Source: Lachnospiraceae bacterium (GTDB taxonomy: Bacteria; Bacillota; Clostridia; Lachnospirales; Lachnospiraceae). Taken from it: DNA of 64,000 bases. A program made the translations under genes and the position numbers. The notes below the pieces were generated by a model. That model was not told the origin of the DNA and searched no databases. It saw only the letters and a program-made list of their open reading frames with translations. How positions within the stretch are numbered: the first letter of the stretch is position 1; each line of letters begins with the position of its first letter. The stretch spans positions 1 through 64,000 of the forward strand of contig SVEL01000007.1 in the NCBI GenBank assembly GCA_015057425.1. Direction: 5' to 3'. Shown piece after piece: positions 44,532-53,850 of the stretch.

Positions 44532-47375
44532 ATGTTTTTAGATATTTTAGAATTTATTTGGAGCATAATTAAGTCACGATTCTTTATAATGATAACGATT
44601 TTTGGTTGTATGTTCGGTATTATTGTTGTAAGAGCATTTAATCTGCAGATTGTTAATCATGAAGAATATGTTAATAATTATGTACAAAAAATCGAAAAAG
44701 ACCTTACCATCAAAAGTGCAAGAGGGCTTATATATGACAGAGACGGTAATGTTTTGGCATATAATGAACTTACACATTCAGTTCTTATTACTGACACTCT
44801 TGAAAGTTCAAGTTATAAGAACGAACAGATGAATGAAATCATTTATAATACCATTAAAATTATTGAAAAAAATGGTGATTCGATTATTGATGATTTCCCG
44901 ATTGTTCTCAGCGAACGTGGTGTTCCGGAATATGCAGAAACGTTATCAGAAAACAGCAGACTGCGTTTTTTGAAAAATATGTACGGAACAGAGACTCTTG
45001 ATACGGAAGGAAACAGAAAGTCAGATACAACAGCTTTTCAGGCGTTTGTATATTTAAGAGATGAAAAATATAATCTTGATACTGAAAAGTATACTACAGA
45101 AGAAATGAGAAAGATTATTATGATTAGATATAATCTTTCATTAAATACTTACAGAAAATATATATCCACAACTATTGCAACAGATATATCTGATGCAACG
45201 ATGGCAGCCATATATGAAAATGAAGCATTTCTTCCGGGTGTTGTTGTCAGCGAAGATACTATAAGAAGATATAATGATGCGTTGTATTTTGCTCATATCA
45301 TCGGATATACAGGTAAGATTACCGAAGATGAAATGGAAAAGTTAAACGCTGATAATGAAGGAAAGTATTCTTCTGAAGATATAGTTGGAAAGTTGGGAAT
45401 TGAAGCATATTTTGAAGATGTTCTCAGTGGTGAAAAAGGTTCACAGAAAGTACTTGTTGACAATCTCGGTAAAGTATTAAGTGTTGTAAGCAGAACAGAC
45501 GCTACGGCAGGTAACGATATACATCTTACAATTGCTACAGATTTACAGAAAGCAGTATATCATCAGCTGGAACAGAAGATAGCAGGTATTCTTGTTGAAA
45601 AAATTGTAAATGGTAAAATGACGGAAGAACAGGAAGAAGAAAAATGTATTCCTGTTAAAGAAGCGTATTTTCAGCTTTTTAACAACAATGTAGTAGATAT
45701 TGATGATTTTTCTGCAGAAAATGCTTCGGACAATGAAAAGAATATTTATGAAAAATATCTTGATAAATATGGAGAAATCCGCAAGAAAATCGAAAGCGAT
45801 TTATATAATGACGATGCAAAAAGTCTTACGGCTCTGGGGACAGAGTGGAATGAATATTACACATATATTTACAGAAAGATTTCATATGCATCATATGGAC
45901 TGAAAGTGATTAATCCGGATTTGGTTGATACATCAGATGAGATTTATATAAAGTGGATTAATGACAAATGCAGTTTAAGGGTATTCTTACTTCATTGTAT
46001 TGATATGAACTGGATTGATATTTCAAAGCTTAATATCAAAGGAACATATTCAGACAAAGATACTATTTATGATGCCTTAACAACATATATATATAATACT
46101 ATTTCAGGCGATACGGAATTTGATAAGCTCATATACAAATACATGATTAATGATAATGACATTAAGGCAAATCAAATCTGTATGACATTATATGATCAGG
46201 GAATTCTTGAATATGATGAAGCTGAATATAAAAAATTGAAAAAAAGTAATGCATATGCATATACATTTTTTATAGAACAGATCAGACAAATCAATATAAC
46301 ACCTGCTCAGTTGGCACTTGAACCGTGCTCGGGTTCAGTTGTAATGACAGACCCAAATACAGGCGATGTTATAGCAATGGTGTCATATCCAAGTTATGAT
46401 AACAATATGTTTTCCGGTTCCATTGACTATGAGGTATGGCAACAGTTAAGCTCAGATGAATCCAATCCTTTGTTTAACAGAGCTACAAAGACAAGAATAG
46501 CGCCGGGTTCAACATTTAAGATGATAACAGGTATAACTGCCCTGGAAGAAAAAATAATTACGGCAAATTCAAAGATTGAAACATTTGGTATCTTTGAAAA
46601 TGAAAATCTTACCAATACACCAAGATGCTGGCGTTATCCGAGAAATCACGGAACCATAACATTAAGAAAGGCATTGGAAGTATCATGTAACTATTTCTTC
46701 TATGAGTTAGGTTACAGACTTGGTTCTAAAGGAAAGAATTTCAGTCATGATTACGGACTTTCAAGACTTAAAAAGTATGCGGAAATGTTTGGCCTGACAG
46801 AAAAATCCGGTGTTGAGATAGAAGAATATATGCCGCTGTTTTCTACAAGTGATATAGTTATGTCGTCTATCGGACAGGGTTCACACAGTTATACACCTGC
46901 TCAGCTGGCAAGATATGTGTCGACCATTGCAAATGGCGGATATTGTTATAATTTAACATTGTTAAACAAGATAACATCTCCGTCGGGAGAACTGATTCTT
47001 GAAAATAATACTGAAGAGATTGAACCTGCAGACCTTGAAAAGTCCACTCTTAAGACGATCAGACAGGGTATGAAACAGGTTATAGAAGAAAATTATAAAA
47101 AGATTTTCGGTACTATAGAATACACATTGGCCGGAAAGACGGGTACAGCACAGGAAAACCTTAATGATCCTGAACATGCGTTATTCGTTGCTTTTGCACC
47201 ATATGATGAACCGGAGGTTGCGATTTCGACTGTTATACCAAATGGTTATACTTCACAAAATTCGGCAATACTTACAAGAAATATATTAAATTATTATTTT
47301 GGATATATTACATTAGAGGATGTTTTAAACGGCGATGCTGAGTTATCACAATCATCTGACAGTATCGGAGATTAA
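44532..47375 (+). CDS. Class B penicillin-binding protein (PBP2/MrdA type) with large insertion
   Basis: A monofunctional transpeptidase for lateral wall growth. After an N-terminal membrane helix (about residues 10-35) come a dimerisation domain and the transpeptidase. Active-site motifs are S660 (PGSTFK), S718 (SCN) and K869 (KTGTA). At 947 residues it is far longer than usual PBP2 (about 630-720). About 230 extra, charged, helix-rich residues (about 360-590) sit between the first strand of the transpeptidase domain (ATDLQKAVYHQLEQ) and the usual GSVVMTDPNTGDV. I chose ATG 44532 because TGAGG lies 6 bases upstream. It follows mreD and precedes minC; RodA, its SEDS partner, is encoded at 49 kb. 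Confidence 0.93.
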   Translation: MFLDILEFIWSIIKSRFFIMITIFGCMFGIIVVRAFNLQIVNHEEYVNNYVQKIEKDLTIKSARGLIYDRDGNVLAYNELTHSVLITDTLESSSYKNEQMNEIIYNTIKIIEKNGDSIIDDFPIVLSERGVPEYAETLSENSRLRFLKNMYGTETLDTEGNRKSDTTAFQAFVYLRDEKYNLDTEKYTTEEMRKIIMIRYNLSLNTYRKYISTTIATDISDATMAAIYENEAFLPGVVVSEDTIRRYNDALYFAHIIGYTGKITEDEMEKLNADNEGKYSSEDIVGKLGIEAYFEDVLSGEKGSQKVLVDNLGKVLSVVSRTDATAGNDIHLTIATDLQKAVYHQLEQKIAGILVEKIVNGKMTEEQEEEKCIPVKEAYFQLFNNNVVDIDDFSAENASDNEKNIYEKYLDKYGEIRKKIESDLYNDDAKSLTALGTEWNEYYTYIYRKISYASYGLKVINPDLVDTSDEIYIKWINDKCSLRVFLLHCIDMNWIDISKLNIKGTYSDKDTIYDALTTYIYNTISGDTEFDKLIYKYMINDNDIKANQICMTLYDQGILEYDEAEYKKLKKSNAYAYTFFIEQIRQINITPAQLALEPCSGSVVMTDPNTGDVIAMVSYPSYDNNMFSGSIDYEVWQQLSSDESNPLFNRATKTRIAPGSTFKMITGITALEEKIITANSKIETFGIFENENLTNTPRCWRYPRNHGTITLRKALEVSCNYFFYELGYRLGSKGKNFSHDYGLSRLKKYAEMFGLTEKSGVEIEEYMPLFSTSDIVMSSIGQGSHSYTPAQLARYVSTIANGGYCYNLTLLNKITSPSGELILENNTEEIEPADLEKSTLKTIRQGMKQVIEENYKKIFGTIEYTLAGKTGTAQENLNDPEHALFVAFAPYDEPEVAISTVIPNGYTSQNSAILTRNILNYYFGYITLEDVLNGDAELSQSSDSIGD

Positions 47376-47395
47376 GTTAAGGAAGGTGTGGAATT

Positions 47396-48061
47396 ATGGA
47401 CAATTCGGTTATGATTAAAGGCAATAAGTACGGTCTTGTAATTTATGTTGAAGAATCACTTACCTTTAGTGATGCCAAAAAGAAAATTGTAAAAAAACTC
47501 AAAGAGTGCGAAAAGTTCTATAAAGGAGCTGCACTGGGGGTTACCTTTGAAGGTAAGAAGTTTACTGATTCAGAGGAAAGAGAACTGATATATACCATAT
47601 CAGAAAAAAGTGCCGTAAATATTACCTGCGTTATCGACAACGACGAATTCAGAGAAGCGATTTTTAAGAAAAGCGTTGAGAAAAAAGTTAACGATATAGA
47701 CAGTAATACGGGACAGTTTTACAAGGGGACGTTACGTTCCGGACAGGTTCTTGAAAGTGAAAGCAGTGTAATTATCTTAGGTGATGTTAATCCCGGTGCA
47801 AAGGTAATGGCTGCAGGCAACGTTGTTGTTCTTGGTTCATTAAAGGGAACTGTTTATGCGGGAATAGCCGGTAATCCGGGAGCATTTGTAGTTGCTCTTG
47901 AGATGAATCCTGTGCAGATAAGAATCGGTAACATTATGGGAAGATGTGCGGACAAGCCATCTAAAGTAAAGGACGTAAGTACAAAGATAGCATATCTTGA
48001 TGGCGAAAATATTTATATTGAACCGCTGTGCAAAGAAGTACTTAATGATATAAAATTTTAA
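47396..48061 (+). CDS. minC: Septum site-determining protein MinC
   Basis: It blocks FtsZ assembly away from midcell when activated by MinD. The 221-residue protein has an N-terminal MinC domain (about 1-100) and a C-terminal beta-helix (GQVLESESSVIILGDVNPGA, then GNVVVLGSLKGTVYAG). AAGGTG precedes the ATG. Its stop overlaps the sequence leading to minD. Confidence 0.96.
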   Translation: MDNSVMIKGNKYGLVIYVEESLTFSDAKKKIVKKLKECEKFYKGAALGVTFEGKKFTDSEERELIYTISEKSAVNITCVIDNDEFREAIFKKSVEKKVNDIDSNTGQFYKGTLRSGQVLESESSVIILGDVNPGAKVMAAGNVVVLGSLKGTVYAGIAGNPGAFVVALEMNPVQIRIGNIMGRCADKPSKVKDVSTKIAYLDGENIYIEPLCKEVLNDIKF

Positions 48062-48078
48062 TGGAGGATAGTGAAATT

Positions 48079-48870
48079 ATGAGTGAAGTAATAGTTGTTA
48101 CATCAGGAAAGGGTGGAGTTGGTAAGACCACAACTTCAGCAAATATTGGTACAGGTCTTGCAAAATTAGATAAGAAAGTTCTTATGATTGATACAGATAT
48201 AGGACTTAGAAATCTTGACGTAGTTATGGGTCTTGAAAATCGTATAGTTTATAATCTTGTTGATATAATCGAAGGAAACTGTCGCCCAAAACAGGCGATG
48301 ATTAAAGATAAGAGATATTCTAATCTTTACCTTTTACCATCTGCACAGACAAGAGATAAGACAAGCGTTACACCTGAACAGATGAAAAAGCTTGTTGATG
48401 ATTTAAGGGATGATTTTGATTACATAATTCTTGACTGTCCTGCAGGTATTGAAACAGGCTTTAAAAATGCAATTGCAGGTGCTGACAGAGCTTTGGTTGT
48501 TACTACACCTGAAGTTTCAGCTATTAGAGATGCTGATAGAATTATTGGTTTGTTGGAAGCAAATGAAATGAAGAGAACAGACCTTATTGTTAACAGAGTG
48601 CGTATGGATATGGTTAAAAAAGGTGATATGATGTCTATTGAAGATGTTGTTGATATTCTTGCTATTGACCTTATCGGTGCTGTTCCTGATGATAATAATA
48701 TCGTTATTGCAACAAATAATGGTGAACCGCTTGTAGGTAATGATACATTACCTGGCAAAGCATATATGAACATATGTCACAGAATTCTCGGTGAAGAAGT
48801 TCCGATGCTTGACCTTGATCCGAATACGGGATTGTTCTCAAAAGTTGCAAAGATATTTAAGAAAAATTAG
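48079..48870 (+). CDS. minD: Septum site-determining ATPase MinD
   Basis: A membrane-associated deviant Walker ATPase. It begins SEVIVVTSGKGGVGKTTTS and ends in a short amphipathic helix (LFSKVAKIFKKN) for membrane targeting. I chose ATG 48079 (263 aa) because the family starts this way; the in-frame ATG at 48061 overlaps the minC stop and consumes the GGAGG site. minE follows, so the oscillating Min system is complete. Confidence 0.97.
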   Translation: MSEVIVVTSGKGGVGKTTTSANIGTGLAKLDKKVLMIDTDIGLRNLDVVMGLENRIVYNLVDIIEGNCRPKQAMIKDKRYSNLYLLPSAQTRDKTSVTPEQMKKLVDDLRDDFDYIILDCPAGIETGFKNAIAGADRALVVTTPEVSAIRDADRIIGLLEANEMKRTDLIVNRVRMDMVKKGDMMSIEDVVDILAIDLIGAVPDDNNIVIATNNGEPLVGNDTLPGKAYMNICHRILGEEVPMLDLDPNTGLFSKVAKIFKKN

Positions 48871-48881
48871 GAGGGGCAGAA

Positions 48882-49148
48882 ATGAGCGTATTTGATATTT
48901 TTAAGAAGAAATCATCAGGAAGCGTGGCAAAAGACAGACTTAAGCTGCTTCTTGTTTCAGACAGAGCAAACTGTTCACCTGAAACAATGGAAATGATTAA
49001 AAATGATATTATTAAAGTTATAGCAAAATATATGGAAATTGACTGCGAGGGACTTGATATTCAGATTACAACAACTGAATCAGAAGATGGAAACGGAATT
49101 GTTCCTGCACTTGTTGCCAATATTCCGATTAAAGAAGTAAAACACTAA
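48882..49148 (+). CDS. minE: Cell division topological specificity factor MinE
   Basis: An 88-residue MinE with an N-terminal amphipathic region (FDIFKKKSSGSVAKDRLKLL) and a C-terminal topological domain (about 30-88). It stimulates MinD ATPase to drive oscillation. GGAGGGGC precedes the ATG, 11 bases after minD. Confidence 0.95.
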   Translation: MSVFDIFKKKSSGSVAKDRLKLLLVSDRANCSPETMEMIKNDIIKVIAKYMEIDCEGLDIQITTTESEDGNGIVPALVANIPIKEVKH

Positions 49149-49174
49149 TAAAGTTTAATAAACAGACAGGTAAT

Positions 49175-50320
49175 ATGAAAGAATTATTTTTACGTATAGT
49201 TAAAAAATTGAAAAATTATCAGTGGAAAAGTATGAACTATAGACTGTTGATTCTTGTTTTGGGACTTACCATTTTAGGAATTAATATTATAGGTAGTGCA
49301 GATGGTTCCGGTACAATGAAAAAACAGATGTTAGGCATGTCTTTAGGACTGTTTGCAACTATTGTTTTTATCATATTTGATTATAAATTTGTACTGAAAT
49401 TTTATTGGCTGATATATGCTTTTATGCTTGTTCTTCTTATACTCGTACGGGTTATGGGTACAGAAGGTTATGGTGCGACCAGGTGGATTGTTATTACTGA
49501 TGGTGTAACAATTCAGCCTTCTGAGTTTGCCAAGCTGTTCATTATATTATTTTTTGCTAAATTTATAATGAAACATAAAGAAAAACTTAATACGTTGAAA
49601 ATAATTCTTGCATGTGTCTTTTTACTTGCGATTCCGTTAGGACTGATATTTATTCAGCCTGACTTATCCACATCTATACTTATTGCATTGCTGTTTTGTT
49701 CAATAATGTTTATAGGTGGAATTAATTATAAGGTCGTCTTTTCTGTTATTGGAATAGGAATGGTTGCTGCAGTTGTTGTTCTATATCTGGTGCTTCAGCC
49801 TGAACAGAAGATTTTAAGAGGCTATCAGCTTAAGCGTATAATTGCTTTCTATGATAAGGACAGTGAGTATAGTGATGACCTGCTTATGCAACAGGAAAAT
49901 TCAGTTATGGCAATCGGTTCCGGCGGATTATGGGGAAAAGGATTATATAACGATGACCCTAACAGTATTAAAAACGGCAATTATCTTCCGGCAGACCATA
50001 CAGACTTTATATATGCGATTGTTGGTGAAGATTTAGGATTTGTCGGATGTCTTATTGTAGTAGTACTGTTATTCTTAATTGTTGTAGAGTGTTTTATTAC
50101 AGGATTACGGGCCCCCGATTTATCAGGAAAAATCATATGTTGTGGTTTCGGATCACTTATAGCTTTTCAGGCGTTTATTAACTTATCAGTGGTAACGATG
50201 CTTATTCCAAATACAGGACTAACATTACCGTTTGTAAGTTATGGACTAAGCTCGTTGATAAGTTTATATGCGGGTGTGGGATTTATATTAAATATAAGTT
50301 TACAAAAAGTCAAAAACTAA
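49175..50320 (+). CDS. rodA: SEDS glycosyltransferase RodA
   Basis: A peptidoglycan polymerase for elongation. The 381-residue protein has about ten membrane helices and SEDS motifs including QPSEFAKL, FIQPDLST, and PNTGLTLPFVSYGLSSL near the C-terminus. Its location after mre/PBP/min favours RodA over FtsW. ACAGG precedes the ATG. Confidence 0.93.
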   Translation: MKELFLRIVKKLKNYQWKSMNYRLLILVLGLTILGINIIGSADGSGTMKKQMLGMSLGLFATIVFIIFDYKFVLKFYWLIYAFMLVLLILVRVMGTEGYGATRWIVITDGVTIQPSEFAKLFIILFFAKFIMKHKEKLNTLKIILACVFLLAIPLGLIFIQPDLSTSILIALLFCSIMFIGGINYKVVFSVIGIGMVAAVVVLYLVLQPEQKILRGYQLKRIIAFYDKDSEYSDDLLMQQENSVMAIGSGGLWGKGLYNDDPNSIKNGNYLPADHTDFIYAIVGEDLGFVGCLIVVVLLFLIVVECFITGLRAPDLSGKIICCGFGSLIAFQAFINLSVVTMLIPNTGLTLPFVSYGLSSLISLYAGVGFILNISLQKVKN

Positions 50321-50356
50321 ATTTACTCAAAGAATATTTTGCTTGGAGGTGTTTAT

Positions 50357-50752
50357 ATGAAGGTTGCAATTATTGCACATGATTCAAAGAAAAAACTAAT
50401 GCAGAATTTTTGTATTGCCTACAGAGGCATTTTGGCAAAACATGAACTTTTAGCAACAGCTACTACAGGCAGACTTGTAGAAGAGGTTACAAATCTTACC
50501 GTACACAAATTTCTTGCCGGACATTTAGGCGGAGAACAGCAGTTAGGTGCTCAGATTGAAGATAATCAGATTGATTTAGTTATTTTTTTAAGAGATCCGC
50601 TTACACCTAAGTCACATGAGCCTGATATTAATAATATTTTCAGAATTTGTGATGTTCACAATATACCGCTTGCAACAAACCTTGCAACGGCAGAACTTAT
50701 GATTAAAGCTCTTGAAAGAGGCGATCTTGAATGGCGAGAAGTTTATAAATAA
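50357..50752 (+). CDS. mgsA: Methylglyoxal synthase
   Basis: It converts dihydroxyacetone phosphate to methylglyoxal, a bypass of lower glycolysis. The 131-residue protein begins KVAIIAHDSKKK and has the active-site region FLRDPLTPKSHEPD with the catalytic Asp, then PLATNLATAEL. The ATG at 50357 follows GGAGG. It is commonly found beside mre/min genes in Clostridia. Confidence 0.96.
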   Translation: MKVAIIAHDSKKKLMQNFCIAYRGILAKHELLATATTGRLVEEVTNLTVHKFLAGHLGGEQQLGAQIEDNQIDLVIFLRDPLTPKSHEPDINNIFRICDVHNIPLATNLATAELMIKALERGDLEWREVYK

Positions 50753-50776
50753 AAATCCGGGCCATTACAACCCGGA
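50751..50776 (-). terminator. Terminator of the DUF378 gene
   Basis: TCCGGG / CCCGGA (50756-50761 and 50771-50776) is followed on the minus strand by TTTTTATTT. The T-tract overlaps the mgsA stop region. On the plus strand the hairpin may also affect mgsA transcripts. Confidence 0.7.
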
Positions 50777-50786
50777 GTAGTTAATA

Positions 50787-51002
50787 TTATTCATTGTGGC
50801 CTATAGAGAGAACTCGTCCATACAGAGTTATGAGATATAAGCCGCATAATCCAACGACGGAATATACTATTCTTGAAAGAATAGACATTTCGCCGAAAAG
50901 GAATGATACAAGGTCGAGTCTGAAAAACCCGACAAGCCCCCAATTTATGGCACCAATGATAGCAATGGTTAAGATTATATAGTCCAATCCTTTTGTGTTC
51001 AT
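50787..51002 (-). CDS. DUF378 small membrane protein (YuzA-like)
   Basis: A 71-residue protein with two transmembrane helices and the family motif AIIGAINWGLVGFF. It is an inner-membrane protein of unknown function. A strong AGGAGG site lies about 9 bases before the ATG. It is the only minus-strand gene between 5.5 and 59.9 kb, transcribed against its neighbours. Confidence 0.9.
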   Translation of the reverse strand: MNTKGLDYIILTIAIIGAINWGLVGFFRLDLVSFLFGEMSILSRIVYSVVGLCGLYLITLYGRVLSIGHNE

Positions 51003-51084
51003 ATGAGTCTGACCTCCTTTTTTGTTTATATGTTATATTTTGTCCACTTAGCAGAAAAATATTATTTTAAAGGATTTATAAAAA

Positions 51085-52494
51085 ATGGAAAAGAAAAGTA
51101 ATAAGAAAAAAGTTGTTAAATTTCCGAGAAGAGTAAGTATAAATGCAGGTATGCTTGCTTTTATTGCAATTGTTATTTATCTTACCGTTTCAATGGTTAT
51201 CTATATAACCAGAGATAAAATATCCTTTTATGAAGTTGTATACGGACAAAATGCAACGGCTGCAAACAAATCTTATAATGCATTAATTATAAGAGATGAG
51301 ACAGTGATTAATTCTAAAGAAGCAGGGTATGTAAATTATTATCTAAGTGACGGTGGCCGTGCATCTCTTGATACTATAGTATATTCCATAGATGAAAGCG
51401 GTGATGCCGCTGAAATTTTAGAAAAGTATCAGGATGCTGACAAGACACTTTCGAAAAAAGATACAGAGAAGGTCTTGTTATACATATCGAATTATTTGAA
51501 AGCTTATAATGATATGAGATATGATGAAATATATGAATTTAAATCAAATCTCAATTCAATAGTATATGATTATATTAATAGCAGTATTCTTAATAATTTA
51601 GATGAAGTTATTAAAGATTCATCGCTGCATTTTAATTTGTATAAAGCAGAAAAAACAGGTACGGTGGCATTTTATACGGATGGCTATGAAAATTTTGTTA
51701 TTAACAATATTTCATCAAGTGATTTTAATACAAAGAATTATACAAAAAACAGTATTAAAGCTAATTCACTTATAGCCAATGACACACCGGTTTATAAAGT
51801 TGTAAATAATGAGGAGTGGCACCTGATAATTATGCTTTCTGATGAAGAATATGCAGAACATCAGTATAAAACTTCAATTAAAATAAAACTTCTTGACAGT
51901 GATGTAACATGTATCGGAAAATTTTCGGCATTTATCGGCGCAGATGGCGGTTATTACGGAAGAATAACTCTTGACAAATATATGACTGAGTATGTTTCGG
52001 ATAGATATACAGAAATAAAAATTGTCGAAGCACAGTCAAGTGGTTTGAAAATTCCAAAATCATCAGTTGTTGAAAAGGATTATTATATTATTCCGGTTTC
52101 ATACGTGGGAAGAGGCGGAGATTCCGGCAATGAAGGATTCTTTAAACAGATTATTACCGAAAGCGGAGAATTATCCATAGAATTTATTACGCCGGATATT
52201 TATTATATGACAGATGAGTATTACTATGTCAGCATGGAAGATTTTAATCCAAATGATGTAATAGTTATGAATGATTCTTCATCAGTTTACCAAATCGGAC
52301 AAACCGGAAAGGCAAAGGGTGTATACAACATTAATAACGGATATTGTATGTTTAAGGTTATTGATATCATCGGTGAAACTAGCGATTACTATATTGTAAA
52401 AGACGGTTCAAGTTATGGACTTGTTGTTTATGATCATATAGTGCTTGACGGTTCAATGGTATCAGAGGGACAGGTTGTATTTAAGATCGATTAA
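51085..52494 (+). CDS. HlyD-like membrane-fusion-type protein
   Basis: A 469-residue protein with a basic N-terminus, one transmembrane helix (about residues 22-44) and an extracytoplasmic region with HlyD/RND-adaptor-like features. YNALIIRDETVINSKEAGYVNYY resembles the paired lipoyl half, and a barrel segment ends GLKIPKSSVVEKDYYIIPVSYVG. Such proteins regularly precede yggS-sepF in Clostridia. There is no adjacent transporter, so an efflux role is doubtful and a wall or division role is possible. AAAGGA lies upstream of the ATG. Confidence 0.75.
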   Translation: MEKKSNKKKVVKFPRRVSINAGMLAFIAIVIYLTVSMVIYITRDKISFYEVVYGQNATAANKSYNALIIRDETVINSKEAGYVNYYLSDGGRASLDTIVYSIDESGDAAEILEKYQDADKTLSKKDTEKVLLYISNYLKAYNDMRYDEIYEFKSNLNSIVYDYINSSILNNLDEVIKDSSLHFNLYKAEKTGTVAFYTDGYENFVINNISSSDFNTKNYTKNSIKANSLIANDTPVYKVVNNEEWHLIIMLSDEEYAEHQYKTSIKIKLLDSDVTCIGKFSAFIGADGGYYGRITLDKYMTEYVSDRYTEIKIVEAQSSGLKIPKSSVVEKDYYIIPVSYVGRGGDSGNEGFFKQIITESGELSIEFITPDIYYMTDEYYYVSMEDFNPNDVIVMNDSSSVYQIGQTGKAKGVYNINNGYCMFKVIDIIGETSDYYIVKDGSSYGLVVYDHIVLDGSMVSEGQVVFKID

Positions 52495-52537
52495 GCTTGA
52501 ACATATTACATATAGAACTTCAAAACGGAGAAATGAT

Positions 52538-53230
52538 ATGATTAAAGAAAATTTAAAAGATGTAAAAGAAAAAATTGCAGGAGCCATAGAAAAGTCAGGC
52601 AGAAGTCCGGAAGATGTTACTTTGATTGCTGTAAGTAAGACAAAGCCTGTGTCACTTCTTATGGAAGCATATGATGAGGGAATGAGAGACTTTGGTGAAA
52701 ATAAAGTCCAGGAATTGTGCGAAAAATACGAAATTATGCCCAAGGATATAAGATGGCATATGATAGGTCATCTTCAGCGAAATAAGGTAAAATATATCGT
52801 CGATAAAGTAGCACTTATTCATTCTGTTGATTCTTTGAGACTTGCTGAACAGATTGAAACGGAAGCGGCAAAAAAGAATGTTACGGTAAATATTCTTGTT
52901 GAAGTAAATGTTGCCTGTGAGGATTCAAAGTTTGGTGTTATGACAGATGGAACTTATGAATTAATAAAAAATATTGCGAAACTTGAACATGTTAAAATTA
53001 AAGGTTTAATGACAATTGCACCATATACTGAAAATCCTGAAGAAAACAGAAAATATTTCAGTAAATTAAAGCAATTATCTGTTGACATAATGAACAAAAA
53101 AGTCGATAATATTAGTATGGATATGCTGTCAATGGGTATGACCGGTGATTACGGTGTTGCCATTGAAGAAGGTGCGACTTTTGTACGTGTCGGAACGGGC
53201 ATATTTGGTGAAAGAGATTATAATATTTAA
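52538..53230 (+). CDS. PLP homeostasis protein YggS/YlmE
   Basis: A 230-residue alanine-racemase-like barrel that binds pyridoxal phosphate. The PLP lysine is in LIAVSKTKP, and family motifs are GENKVQEL and WHMIGHLQRNK, with SMGMTGDY near the end. It maintains PLP balance rather than racemising. CGGAG lies 7 bases before ATG 52538; the frame is open upstream only inside the preceding gene. It starts the conserved yggS-sepF-divIVA run. Confidence 0.96.
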   Translation: MIKENLKDVKEKIAGAIEKSGRSPEDVTLIAVSKTKPVSLLMEAYDEGMRDFGENKVQELCEKYEIMPKDIRWHMIGHLQRNKVKYIVDKVALIHSVDSLRLAEQIETEAAKKNVTVNILVEVNVACEDSKFGVMTDGTYELIKNIAKLEHVKIKGLMTIAPYTENPEENRKYFSKLKQLSVDIMNKKVDNISMDMLSMGMTGDYGVAIEEGATFVRVGTGIFGERDYNI

Positions 53231-53253
53231 TAATATGATAGGAGAATAAGAAT

Positions 53254-53796
53254 ATGGGAAAGTTTGCAGATAAGTTTTTAGGGATACTCAGAATTCCGGA
53301 AGATGATTATGAAGAAGAATATGAAGTTGACGGATATGATGAGTATGAGGAAGAAGCTAAGAGCAGCATTTTTAATAATAAAAAGAAAACAGAAAAGGTG
53401 ATAGAAGAAGAACGACCTGTAGTCAAGGAAGAAAGTGAGCCGGTTAAGCAGAATGCTTACAGACCGCAGAGACAACAGTCAAAGGTTGTTCCTATCAATA
53501 ATAGGAGTGCAAGAAATATGGAAGTTTGTGTAATTAAACCATCTACAGTAGAAGATTCAAGAGAAGTGACGGATACATTACTTAGTGGCAGGGCAGTAGT
53601 TCTTAATCTTGAGGGCATTCATGTTGATGTAGCACAGAGAATTATCGATTTCACGTCAGGTTCTTGCTATGCAATTAATGGTAACTTACAGAAAATTTCA
53701 AACTACATATTTATTATTACACCGGAATCTGTAGAAATCTCGGGAGATTTCCAGGATTTATTGTCAGGTGGATTTGATGTAGCAACTTTTAAATAA
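53254..53796 (+). CDS. sepF: Cell division protein SepF
   Basis: SepF bundles FtsZ filaments and tethers the Z-ring to the membrane. The 180-residue protein has an N-terminal membrane-binding helix (MGKFADKFLGILRI), an acidic/charged linker, and the SepF core (about 85-175, VCVIKPSTVEDSREVTDTLL and FTSGSCYAINGNLQ). GGAG precedes the ATG. It is followed by a hairpin before divIVA. Confidence 0.96.
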   Translation: MGKFADKFLGILRIPEDDYEEEYEVDGYDEYEEEAKSSIFNNKKKTEKVIEEERPVVKEESEPVKQNAYRPQRQQSKVVPINNRSARNMEVCVIKPSTVEDSREVTDTLLSGRAVVLNLEGIHVDVAQRIIDFTSGSCYAINGNLQKISNYIFIITPESVEISGDFQDLLSGGFDVATFK

Positions 53797-53805
53797 GTTT
53801 ATAAT

Positions 53806-53833
53806 GCCACCGTTTAATTCGGTGGCAATTTTT
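53806..53833 (+). terminator. Terminator/attenuator between sepF and divIVA
   Basis: GCCACCG / CGGTGGC (53806-53812, 53820-53826) is followed by AATTTTTA. It is only 17 bases before the divIVA start, so divIVA is probably expressed partly by read-through or from its own promoter. Confidence 0.7.
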
Positions 53834-53850
53834 ATAAGGAGGATAAAATT

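Noticed and set aside
50794-50982. A plus-strand ORF opposite the DUF378 gene
   Set aside because: It has no ribosome site and is an antisense shadow of a clear DUF378 coding sequence.
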